A stretch of 64,000 bases of DNA from Hordeum vulgare subsp. vulgare (lineage: Eukaryota; Streptophyta; Magnoliopsida; Poales; Poaceae). Numbering within the stretch: the first letter of the stretch is position 1; each line of letters opens with the position of its first letter. The DNA is taken from positions 537,034,083 through 537,098,082 of the forward strand of contig NC_058520.1 of assembly GCF_904849725.1 (NCBI RefSeq), in the 5' to 3' direction. The notes under the pieces are model-generated. The model was not told the DNA's origin. It saw only the letters and a list, made by a program, of their open reading frames with translations, and did no database searches. The translations under genes were made by a program, and so were the position numbers. Shown here in pieces: positions 22,901 through 32,955 of the stretch.

Positions 22901-23146
22901 CTCCGCATGTTTGCCATTGGCTTCACCAAGAAACGCCAAACAAAAACCACGAGCCAAAATCGTGTCAAAAAAAACATGGCGAAAGAAGAGCAAAATATTC
23001 GATTCAAATTCAAAGTTGGATCGGCTCGGTGTGGATCAAGCTTATCCACACTGAACCACAAATATGACGGCCAACAGCAGTGGCCAAAGTTTGATACAGA
23101 TAACACTCGGCATTCCGAGGCAAAAGTGCGTTCACCATAAAGTTTT

Positions 23147-26100
23147 TCAAGCGTCATCAGGACTGGCACCGGGACTGGCAGGCTCCACAAAGGTCTCAAG
23201 GTCGATCCCGTCCGCGATACGAGTGGCTGTCTCTAGGAAGGTCTCCATGAAATCTTCGAATCGAAGCTTCTTGGTGTTGGCGACCTGCAACGCCTTCAGC
23301 TTTTCTTCGTGAGCTTCCTTGCAGTGCACTCGGACCAGCGATAGCGCCACGTCCGCACCACAACGAGCGGCAGACTTCTTCCATGCCGGCACTCTGTTCG
23401 GGACGTCCTCCCGCCGAGTCATCAACCCTTCTATTTCCTGCCCGGAATCGTCTTTGGGCCACAGCTCCTTGTCGATCCGGCCGATGACTTCTCTCAGACG
23501 GCCGATGAAAGGTCCCACTCTGCCAAGGCGAATATGTGCTCGGAGCATGTCCCGATTGGCTTCGTCGCCGAGTGGAACGTTCGGAACAACCGACCATTCA
23601 ATGTCGGTTGTTTCAGCCTCAGTGTCCAGACAAAAATCTGCCAAGAAAAGACAAGCACAAAGTAAGCGCAGAATGAACTACAAAGTTAAGAAGCACTCGG
23701 CAAAGAGCTTACCACCGAGCAGTGCAATCATCTTCCTTGCCCAGTCGCTGATGTACTTCTCCTGCGAAATGCATCGACGGTTCATCACCTTCATCTGACC
23801 CATCAGTTCAGTTCTTTGCTTGCCCATTTTCTCAATTTCGGCCACCAATGCCTTGTTGGTCTCCCGGGACTCCTCCAAAGACTTCTCTCGGTCAGCAAGA
23901 GCCCCCTTCACACCAGCCAAGTCATTCACAGCCGCCTCCAATTCCGCAGCAAGCTGAATCTTTTCAGCCTTCAGAGCATTGTACGCAGATCCCATTTCGC
24001 AAGTCTTCTGCCAAATTAGCACAGAGGGAGGATCAGACACATTCAACAAGGAAAACAAACAAAACAATCAAAGTTCTTCAGACCCCTGCCGATGCAAGCC
24101 CTCGACAGCGGTCTCGGGGACTACACCCAGTGGGTTCACTAAGAGTGACCCCACTGGCATGAAGCTCGAACAGGTCGGCCCTATTGAGCTCCATGACAAG
24201 CAGACAAATCTACGAGAATGATATTCCCCGACCGGAATAACACTACTCTCGGGGATTACATCCACTGGATGCACTCCGAGTGCCCCCACTGGTAATATTC
24301 GGGCTGACCAGCTCTGATCTGCTCAGATAACTGAAAATGCATATAAAGACAACTGCCGGTGCAAGCACTCGACAGAAGTCTCGGGGACTACACCCACTGG
24401 GTTCACTCGGAGTGAACCCACTGCAAAATAATCCTACTGTACCCGAGTATATCACTTAAACCCCCAGTGGGTTACAAGAGGAAAGTAAACACTTACTAGC
24501 GCACTTACTCGGATATCGTCTCGGAGCTCCAAGCTTCTCTTGTACAAAGACGCGATGGAGTCGTACGCTCCGTTGGCATCACCCACCTTCAACTCCACCT
24601 GCACCATGGCCTCCTTGGCGGCTCCCACTTGGTCTTCCGGGAGGTGTCGGGCGTCGTACAGGACGGTCGATGGACCTGGCATGACAGAAGACTCCTTGGG
24701 CATCCCAAGTCCCGCTCCAGTCGGTTCCGCCGCGAGGGGCACCGCCTCAGTCGACGGCATCGGCTCGGTCGGTGGCGCGTCCATGGTGGGAGCAGCAGCA
24801 GATGGAACAACCTCAAGGACAGGCGCCAAAGTTGGCCCTGATCCCCTTTGGTCGTCCTCCTCCAGATGAATCACCTCCGAGGGAAGCCCGACTGAACAAC
24901 ATGAGGTTGCAGAAAAAGGGCAAGATTAAAGACAGCACTCGCGAAACAATAATGCAAACTCTCGGAGTCGTCAGAACATACCTTGCTGGGATGTGGCAGC
25001 GTTATCCGTATCCATGGGATCATCGTCCTCGCGCGGCAGAGAGGTGGCGGAGGTAGCAGCTCTGCCGAGTAAAATCCACTCGACCAATAATCATGAGTTC
25101 AATCAAATACAGAAAGAAGATGGGAGAACAAGACACTTACGCTGAAGCAACTGGAACAGCGATCCTCATCCGAGGCAAAGCTTTTCGAGGCTTGGACCCA
25201 CTCAGTTTGGCCGCCTTGGACGGTTGGTCCGTGGGCTCGGTAGCAGCGTCCTTGGTCCTCTTCACGCTCCGAGCACTCGGAGCCACGGGAGGAGCTGGCG
25301 GAGCACTCGGAGCCACGGGAGAAGTAGGCGAAGCACTCGGAACTGCTGGAGGAGCCGGCGGAGCCGTGGGTTCGTGACGGCGCTTAGTTTGAGGCTCTGA
25401 TGGTGGAGGTGGCGAGCTGTGCTCCCCAACCTCCCCCTCCTCCTCTTCAGTCTCCTCCTCCGTCCCCCCACTGTCGGAGACGTACTCGGCGCTATCCATG
25501 CTGCCCTCCTGGCTGCCCTCCTCTTCCTCAGCGGGATTCCCGTTCGAGACGGGAGAATGCCAGTTGGTCCACTCCTGCACAAAACACAGTCGGCAACATC
25601 GAACGTCAGGCGGTGATACAAGAAAAGCGATAGATCTAAGAAGATTGAAGGCACTCGACAAGATGCACTCACGTCATTCGGAGGAGGATTGTCGGCGCGG
25701 AAGGGCCTCACTCGCCGGGCTCCTTGGGGGTTGTCGCATGCGCCTGTAATGCCACGGACCCACGCTGTCACGGTCTCCCGGTCATGCACTCTGGATGAGT
25801 CCGAGTGGAATCCTCGGGCCCCACGTAGTGCCACATGGCGTGGTGTTGGGCTTGCAGCGGCTAGATGCGCCGACCCAGAAAAGTCTCCAGCAAATCTGTG
25901 TCGGTGACTCCCTTGCGGACGACAGCTATCAGCGCGTCGACCAGAGGTTGGATCTGGATCTTTTCCAACTTTGAGAACGCAAGTTGCCTGGGAGGGCCGG
26001 ACGGTCTAAGCTAAAGGGCGGCAACCCAATCGCAGCATTCGGACAAGCTATGTCCTGGTAGTAGAACCAGGTCGACTGCCAGTTCCTAACTGACTCGGAC

Positions 26101-26650
26101 AACTGCAGAGGAGGGTAGCTACTCTTCGTTTTCTTCTGGAAGCCTAAGCCCCCGCAGAGCTGGAGGAGATGGGTTTTATCGTCCGACTGGCTAAGCTTTT
26201 TGACAGTCTGGGACCTAGCGGAGAAGATGTACTTAAAGAGCCCCCAATGGGGGGACATCCAATAAAGCACTCGCACAGGGTGACGAATGCGGCAAGATGG
26301 GCTATCGCGTTTGGAGGAAAATGATGGAGCTGCGCCCCGAAGTGGTTCATAATACCTCTGAAGAAGGGGTGGGGAGGCAAGGAGAAGCCCCTGTACACGT
26401 GGCTGAGCAGCAAGACGCGCTCTCCCTCCTGCGGCGCCGGCTCCGTCTCGCCCTCCGCCGATAGCCTCCACGACTTGTTGGCAATCATGCCTTGCTCCAC
26501 CAGCTCCAGCAAGTCGTCCGGTGTCACCGTGGAGGGGAGGAAATCCCCCTGGATCCAACCCGCTGGCAGTGCCCGCTGTCGCCGCTAAGCAGGGGCCGCC
26601 GCCTTCTTCTTCTTCTGCGACTCGAGCTTGCTAGTCTGTCCCTTCGTCAT
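23147..26650 (-). pseudogene. Spliced antisense gene inside element E ('putative gypsy type transposon'/Transposase_28-like protein)
   Basis: On the minus strand, opposite to gag-pol, a six-exon gene can be read with GT-AG borders throughout: 26650-25673, 25574-25141, 25061-24982, 24891-24509, 24007-23713 and 23637-23147 (stop). It totals about 2.66 kb, or about 887 codons. Exon 1 encodes MTKGQTSKLESQKKKK, then ALPAGWIQGDFLPSTVT, FSLPPHPFFRGIMNHFGAQ, WGLFKYIFSARSQTVKK and WQSTWFYYQ. This is the domain Pfam calls putative gypsy type transposon. Exons 2-4 are acidic and Pro/Ser-rich. Exon 5 is a coiled coil (LKAEKIQLAAELEAAVNDL). Exon 6 ends GIDLETFVEPASPGASPDDA. Exon 1 has an in-frame TAG at about 26587 and frameshifts near 26255 and 25930. 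Exons 2-6 are open. Antisense extra ORFs are known in Tat-lineage elements; their function is unknown. The intron borders are my reading. Confidence 0.75.
24095..24425. repeat. Three-copy hairpin repeat within intron 4 of the antisense gene
   Basis: Three spaced copies (about 24107-24160, 24250-24293, 24380-24424) of a CTCGGGGACTACACCCACTG-type segment continue into GGTTCACTCGGAGTGAACCC. Their core is an inverted repeat, almost perfect in the third copy. They share the CACTCGG/CCGAGTG motif with the 70-bp array at 12893-13873. Confidence 0.7.
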
Positions 26651-27168
26651 GGTGAAGGCGACAGATTCGGCGAGGAAGAGAGGAAGGAGGAGGCTTGGAG
26701 CGCGCCGGGAGCTACGGGAAGAGCGGAGCGAATGCGAGTAACCAGAGCAGCGCAACAAGAAACCCCCGCCGGAGAGGCTTAAATAAGCTTCCGACTGGGT
26801 CACTAACAGGTGGCCCCGAAACCTTATCCCCCGACCGGCTGCTGCGATATTAGTGGAGAAGATAAAGGCGCGGTAATCGAGGCGGCAGAAACTACTCGAT
26901 GACGATGTCGTCATCCCCGCTGAGCGCGCGGCAACGGAAATTTGAGGATCCCAGAAAATCCGCTGCTATGAGTTGACCGATCACATCGAAAGATTCTGCA
27001 GAAGCACTCGGTCCCTGACGGTTCGTTTCACTGGTATATTCACTCGGATCACTGGTCGAAAGGATAAAATGGATCGAGGCAAACAACACCAAAGTCACAT
27101 CCATACCAGTCGGATCCGTACTCCAGGCATCACTTCGTCATTCCAACCCCGATCCATTCGGGGACTAA
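26651..27168. other. Region between antisense gene start and E 3' LTR, with PPT
   Basis: No reading frame is credible here. It should hold the promoter of the antisense gene. On the plus strand the purine-rich TTCGGGGACTAA directly before the 3' LTR (27157-27168) is the likely polypurine tract. Confidence 0.5.
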
Positions 27169-27704
27169 TGATGGGGTTATAGTCCCAGGGTAGGGTCATA
27201 GGCCTGCCCTATAGGTCCTACCCAAGGACTACCCTTCATAGAGGGCAAGGCCCTTAGACAGTTCCGACTGAACTAAGGACCCCCCCCCCATCATCCAGTC
27301 GGTGATGAGCATTCGGAGTGTATTTATCATACCGACTGAATTCCACTCTGTACATCGTAACCTCCCAGGAGGGCAACGGTCACACGTTTCCATACACCAT
27401 TATTAGCATTTAAGGCATACGTTACCTGTAACGTAGGCATTTATTCGCCACTATTCCACCCCTGTCCACCGGGCCGTTGTGGAGGGCAGCGCACTCTATA
27501 TAAGCCGCCCTTCCCCGTAGGTGCACGGGTTGGCATTTACTGTAATCCTATATTCCACTCGACACTAAGCTCCCAAGAGCACTGAGACGTAGGGCTTTTA
27601 CCTCCACCGTAGAGGGGCTTGAACTCATACAACCTCGCCATAGCTAAGTCTCTACCCATCCTTTCGTACCCTACACATCTACTGTCAGACATATACCCAC
27701 GACA
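27169..27704 (+). repeat. 3' LTR of element E
   Basis: 536 bp, about 96% identical by eye to the 5' LTR. The TATATAA box is conserved. It is followed by the target duplication GCTCC (27705-27709). Confidence 0.95.
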
Positions 27705-28963
27705 GCTCCCGCGGACACGCGGGAATTTTTGTCATGCTAGTTTTCATCATGTTCATATGATTCGCGTTCGTTACTTTGATAGTTTGATATGTGGGTGGAC
27801 CGGCACTTGGGTACTGCCCTTACTTGGACAAGCATTCCACTTATGATTAACCCCTCTCGCAAGCATCCGCAACTACGAAAGAAGAATAAGACAAAGTCTA
27901 ACCATAGCATTAAACTAGTGGATCCAAATCAGCCCCTTACGAAGCAACACATAAACTAGGGTTTAAGCTTCTGTCACTCTAGCAACCCATCATCTACTTA
28001 CTACTTCTCAATGCCTTCCTCTAGGCCCAAAGAATGGTGAAGTGTTATGTAGTCGACGTTCACATAACACCACTAGAGGAAAAACAACATACAACACATC
28101 AAAATATCGAACGAATACCAAATTCATATGACTATTATTAGCATGACTTATCCCATGCCCTCAGGAACAAAAGTAACTACTCACAAAGCATAATCATATT
28201 CATGACCATAGAGGTAATGAGTAGCATAAAGGATCTGAACATAAACTCTTCCACCAAGTAATCCAACTAGCATCAACTACAAAGCGAAATTAACACTACT
28301 AGCAACCTTACAAGTACCAATCGGAGTCGCGAGACGGAGATTGGTTACAAGTGATGAACTAGGGTTTGGAGATGAGATGGTGCTGATGAAGATGTTGATG
28401 GAGATGAGTCCCCTCCGATGAGAGGAGTGTTGATGATGACGATGGCGACGATTTTCCCCTCCGGCAGGGAAGTTTCCTCGGCAGGATCGTCCTGCCGGAG
28501 CTCTAGATTGGTTCTGCTCAAGTTCCGCCTCGTGGCGGCGGCGAATCCACGAAAAAGCTCCTCCCTGATTTTTTTCCAGACGAAACCCTTCATATAGCAG
28601 AAGAGGGGGGCCAGTGGGCCAGCAGGCTGCCCACAAGCCCCCTTGGCGCGGCCTGGGGGGTGGCTGCACCGTGCAGGCTTGTGGCCACCTGCTGGCGCCC
28701 CTTTGGCGCTTCTTCGGCCCAGTATTTTTTATAAATCCGGAAAAAATCCTTGTTGATTTTTACGGCGTTTGGAGTTGCGCAGAATAGGTATCTCAACTTT
28801 GCTGCTCTTTCATGCCAGAATTCCAGCTGCCGGCATTCTCCCTCTTCATGTAAACCTTGCAAAATAAGAGAGAAAAGGCATAAGTATTGTACCGTGAAGT
28901 GAAATAACAGCCCAAGAAGCGATAAATATCAACATGAAAGCATGATGCAAAATGGATGTATCA
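27705..28963 (-). repeat. 5' LTR of element A, outer part
   Basis: This continues the LTR interrupted at 6346. On the minus strand it begins TGATACATCCATTTTGC at 28963. With 6079-6346 the LTR totals about 1.52 kb. A GC-rich inverted repeat (CCGGCAGG...CCTGCCGG) lies near 28460-28500. No coding sequence is present. Confidence 0.88.
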
Positions 28964-30268
28964 GAGTCACATGATGTTCACTAGTGATGTCTCTCTCCCA
29001 AAAGACGATAAACAACTATGCTTGGGTAAACAAATCACAGTTGGGCAATTGACAAAATTATGAATGCACCGCAATGCTAATTATGCTACTTTATAGTTAG
29101 AGGTTCAATAGTAATGGGCAGTACGCCAAGACAAGTAGACCGTTTATTCATCAACATCTAATTACTAATCATCCACCTTGATATATCTATCCAGAACATC
29201 TCTCCGGTATTAAGTTGTGAGCTACACCCAAAGTGTAAACTCAAAGCAACGGACAATTGCATTAACGAACTATGCGTAAGGTAAACAATCCTTGCAACCA
29301 TGGTCACAAGCACCGTTGTTTTCTACCTAGTGGCAACATCACATCCCCTAGTCTCATGTTTCTGTCACTCAAGCTAGACATCGAGGGGCATGAACCGACA
29401 ATCATGCATAACGCTCCCTCTTGGAGTTACAATCTACTACTCGGCCAAAGCAATAAATAACAACGGAGAACATGCATGAATCACTAAGGAACATAATATA
29501 AAAGGATAATCAAAATTATAACTCATAACAATCTGAACATAATCTCATAATCCATCGGATCCCAACAAACCGAGCATAACAATAGCAAGAAAATTACATA
29601 GATGCCTTGATCATGTAGGGAAGCTCACAAGGACTAACTATTGAAGCACAAGATTATAGAGAATACATCACATATCTACTGGTCATGGACCCATGGTCCA
29701 AGGAGGACTACTCACGGCACATCCGGGAAGCGTCCATGGCGGTGGAGAAGCTCCTGGAGGTCAATCCTCCCTTCGGCAGGCTGCCGGGAAGAGGTCTCCC
29801 TAATGCACCCGATCTCGGAAGCGATGCGGCTGTGGAACGATGGAGAAATTCGCGATTCTGGAAGTTGTGGAAAGGGTTTCCTCTCGGGATTCTAAATATA
29901 GGCCAAAGGAGGGCACCCAAGGAGGTGGGGCCCACCCATGTGGCCTCCTGGCGTGGCCTAGGGCCTGGCCGCGCCAGCAGGTCGCCTGGGCAGCCCCTGG
30001 CCCCCCTCTGGCCCATCTTCAGTGATCCGAAAGCTTCTGTTTCGCTGTTTTTTATATATTTTTCCTGGAATTTTTCGGGGTTCGGAAAATTGGGTAAGAG
30101 CCCTTGCAAAATAGACATCAGCAGACAGAAACTGGCACTGGGTGCACTGAGTTAGTAGGTTAGTCCAAATATGTGTAAAATAATATAAAAGTGTAGGAAA
30201 ACATATAACAATGTCACCCAAAATATCATGGAACAATCATAAATTATAGATACGTTTGGGATGTATCA
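28964..30268 (-). repeat. 3' LTR of C-, first 1.3 kb
   Basis: On the minus strand this starts TGATACATCCCAAACG at 30268. It is cut at 28964 by element A within ...GTGACTC. The remaining roughly 345 bp of LTR would lie left of element A. It contains the intact sequence CAGGTCGCCTGGG, the empty version of the solo-LTR F insertion site. Confidence 0.85.
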
Positions 30269-30340
30269 ACATCCCCAAGCTTAATTTCAGCTCGTCCTCG
30301 AGTAGATAAATGATAACACAATAATTTCTATGGTGACATG
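30269..30340 (-). other. 3' internal tip of C- with polypurine tract
   Basis: On the minus strand this reads TACTCGAGGACGAGC, then AAGCTTGGGGATG directly before the LTR. That is the PPT arrangement of Athila-type cereal elements, and nearly the same is seen before B1's 3' LTR (37660-37701). Confidence 0.75.
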
Positions 30341-31452
30341 TGATACGTCTCCAATGTATCTATAATTTTTGATGGTTTCATGCTATTATCTTGTCAAACT
30401 TTGGATGTTTTGTATGCTTTTTATATATTTTTTGGGACTAACTTATTAACTTAGTGCCAAGTGCCAGTTCCTGTTTTTTCATGTTTTTGAGCCCTTTCAG
30501 AGGAGATTTTGAAATGGAGTCCAAATGGAATAAAATCCCCGAAAAGAATTTTTCCGTAACGGAAGAAGATCACGAGACTTGAGAGCCAAGGCAAGGGGCC
30601 CCACAAGCCCTCACAACGCGGCCAGGGGGAGGCCGTGGCCCACAGGCTTGTGGGCCCCTTGGACCTCCTTTGCCCTAGGGTTTGCGCCTATATATCCCCA
30701 AAAATTCCACAAAAAACAGGAGATCATCGAAAGTACTTTTCCGCCGCCGCAAGCTTCTGTCTCCGCAAGATCCCATCTCGGGCACGTTCTGGTGCCCTGC
30801 CGGAGGGGGGATTCGGAGACGAAGTGCTTCTTCATCAACACCATGACCTCTCCGATGATGCGTGAGTAGTTCACCATAGACCTATGGGTCCATAGCTAGT
30901 AGCTAGATGGCTTCTTCTCTCTCTTGGATCTTCAATACAAAGTTCTCCATGATCTTCATGGAGATCTATCCGATGTAATCTTCTTTTGTGGTGTGTTTGT
31001 CGAGATCCGATGAATTGTGGATTTATGATCAGATTATCTATGAATCTTATTTGAGTTTCTTCTGATCTCTCTTATGCATGGTTTCATATCCTTGTATTCT
31101 TTTCGATTTGTGGGTTTTGTCTAGCCAACTAGATCTATGATTCTTGCAATGGGAGAAGTGCTTGGTTTTGGGTTCATACCGTGCGGTGACCTCACCCAGT
31201 GACAGAAGGGGTAGCGTGGCATGCATCGTGTTGTTGCCATCAAGGGTTAAAAAGATGGGGTTTTCATCATTGGTTTGAGATTATCCCTCTACATCATGTC
31301 ATCTTGCTTAAGGCGTTACTCTGTTTGTCATGAACTCAATACACTAGATGCATGCTGGATAGCGGTCGATGTGTGGAATAATAGTAGTAGATGCAGAAAG
31401 TATCGGTCTACTTGTCTCGAACGTGATGCTTATATGTATGATCATTGCCTTA

Positions 31453-32286
31453 GGGTGTGTTTGGTTGAAGAACAAAGTAGAATGGAATGTCATCGTTCCA
31501 TGACATTCCGCTCCACTCGAATGGGTTGATTCCGTTCCTATGTTTGGTTGGCAATTAGGTGTAGTGGAACGGCTCCATTTCAGTCCATGGAGATATACCT
31601 GTGGTGATCCACACCTTCAGCCCATGGAGATCTGCATCCACGCCGGAGAGGGAGAGGCGGCGCCGGAGGGGGAGAGGCGGTGCCGGAGGGGGAGAGGCGA
31701 CGCCGGAAGGGGAGAGGCGGCGCCGGAATGGGAGAGGCGGCGCCGAAGAGGGAGAGGCGACGTCGGAGGGGGAGAGGCAACGATGGAGAGGGAGAGGCGG
31801 CGCGTGAGCGGCGGCACCGGAAAGGGAGAGGCGCGCCGGAGGGGAGAGGCGGCGCCGGAGAGGGAGAGGTGGCGCCGGAACGGCGGCACAGCACGACGAA
31901 GCAGCAGTTCGAGGTTTACGGCGGCGCGGCAGAGGGAGGGAGGGAGGAAGTGGGCCGGCGACGCAGGGAATGGAGGGAGGAAGAGGGCCGGCGGCGCAGG
32001 GAAGCAGGGAGGAAGACGCCGGCGGCGCAGGGAAGGGAGGGAGAGGCCGGCGGCGCACGTGTGCTGATGTGCAGGACAAGAGGAAGAAGGAGCCGGTCGA
32101 GGGAGAGGATTGTTCCGCGTGATTCCGTCAATTTGGTGGTATTGGCACATTCCGGATCTAGATGGAATATTCCCAAAAGTGGAATGAGTGGGTTTTGTTC
32201 TGCTTGTTAAACCAAATGCTGGAACGAGGCATGGGAACGGGTTCGACCCGTGACATTCCTCTCCATGACAGCAACCAAACACACCC
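31453..32286. mobile_element. PIF/Harbinger-like non-autonomous DNA transposon
   Basis: 834 bp with perfect 15-bp terminal inverted repeats GGGTGTGTTTGGTTG / CAACCAAACACACCC, flanked by TTA (31450-31452, 32287-32289). The matching site in the B2 LTR (57690-57700, TTGCCATAGATATC) lacks the insert, giving an empty-site proof. A 3-bp TTA/TWA duplication points to PIF/Harbinger. It encodes no transposase. The inside is GC-rich and carries a minisatellite. Confidence 0.88.
31641..31900 (+). repeat. 20-bp minisatellite inside the Harbinger-like element
   Basis: Eight head-to-tail 20-bp units (31641-31800), consensus CGCCGGAGGGGGAGAGGCGG, are followed by degenerate copies to about 31900. The 20-bp period shifts reading frame every unit, which opens long Arg/Gly-rich or Pro/Ser-rich frames on both strands. 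I regard those as artefacts. Confidence 0.9.
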
Positions 32287-32736
32287 TTAGATATCATCAT
32301 GACTTTGCGCGGTTCTATCAATTGCTCGACAGTAATTTGTTCACCCACCGTAATACTTGCTATTTTGAGAGAAGCCTCTAGTGAACACTATGGCCCCCAG
32401 GGTCTACTCCACACCATATTTTCAGCCTTACAGTTTTTACTTCGTTGCACTTTCCGCCTTCAGATCTCACTTTGCAAACAATCTTGAAGGGATTGACAAC
32501 CCCTTTACAGCGTTGGGTGCAAGCTCTTTTGTGTTTGCGCACGTACCCTGGACTTAACGAGATTCTCCTACTAGATTGATACCTTGGTTCTCAAACTGAG
32601 GGAAATACTTACTACTCATGTGCCACATCACCCTTTCCTCCTCAAGGGAAAAACCAACGCAAGCTCAAGAGACGACAGAAGGATCTCTGGCACCATTGCC
32701 AGGGAAGTACTTTTGTTGACGTAGCAGAAGGATTTC

Positions 32737-32753
32737 TGGCACCGTTGCCGGGG
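32737..32753 (+). other. Primer binding site of B1 (tRNA-Asp type)
   Basis: TGGCACCGTTGCCGGGG, 10 nt after the LTR end. It differs by one base from the usual TGGCGCC form. Confidence 0.8.
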
Positions 32754-32955
32754 AGGATCAAGTCAAGAACTCATCCAAGTAGGTGTCGCAAACTCATCTC
32801 TTGCATTCACTTTGTTTGCCAGTTGCCTCTCGTTTTCCTCTCCCCCACTTCACAATTTGCCTTTTTCGTTTGCCTTATTCATTTGCCTTTTCGTTCGCCC
32901 TTTTTCTCGCTTGCTCTTTGTTCACTTGTGTGCTTGCTTGCTTGCTGAAGTCACC

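Larger units (their letters stand above)
6347..27704 (+). mobile_element. Element E: Tat/Retand-type Ty3/gypsy LTR retrotransposon with antisense gene
   Basis: LTRs of 532 bp (6347-6878) and 536 bp (27169-27704) start TGATGGGG and end CACGACA. They are flanked by a perfect 5-bp target duplication GCTCC (6342-6346, 27705-27709). The internal order is gag, PR, RT, RNase H, a second archaeal-type RNase H and INT, then a tandem-repeat array and a multi-exon antisense gene. The double RNase H and the antisense ORF between INT and the 3' LTR are marks of the Tat lineage (Ogre/Grande/RIRE2/Retand). Copia element G is nested at 13874-22801, so E itself is about 12.4 kb. About 21 LTR substitutions counted by eye (about 4%) and many nonsense and frameshift lesions indicate a dead copy. 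Confidence 0.92.
1..28963 (-). mobile_element. Element A: Athila-type Ty3/gypsy LTR retrotransposon, left end outside window
   Basis: A minus-strand gypsy element. Read right to left it has a 5' LTR (28963 down to 6079, split by element E), a PBS of the tRNA-Asp type (6051-6067), one long gag-PR-RT-RNase H-INT frame (5987-1224), a 3' non-coding tail with a small ORF, and a 3' LTR that must lie left of the window. The LTR begins TGATACATCC and ends ...GGGTCATCA. The order PR-RT-RH-INT makes it Ty3/gypsy. The PBS and the LCDVGAS protease motif are typical of the Athila lineage. It sits inside a C-family LTR; GAGTC at 28964-28968 is the probable right copy of its target duplication, which cannot be checked without the left end. 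Confidence 0.85.
30341..32726 (+). repeat. 5' LTR of B1
   Basis: Starts TGATACGTCTCCAATG and ends TTGACGTAGCA. It is about 1.55 kb without the 31453-32289 insert, and it matches the B2 LTR at 56576-58211. Near the 3' end it holds an extra PBS-like sequence (TGGCACCATTGCCAGGG, 32688-32704). A TATATATCC motif at 30689 is a possible TATA box. Confidence 0.88.

Noticed and set aside
23319..23798. Plus-strand frames across 23147-25700
   Set aside because: They are shadows of the minus-strand antisense exons, which have better motifs and splice borders.
28277..28669. Minus frames in the A 5' LTR
   Set aside because: Part of LTR leader sequence, low complexity, no homologous domain.
31540..32348. 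Long Arg/Gly-rich and Pro/Ser-rich frames on both strands
   Set aside because: Produced by the 20-bp GC-rich minisatellite, with no sequence outside the repeat that supports a protein.
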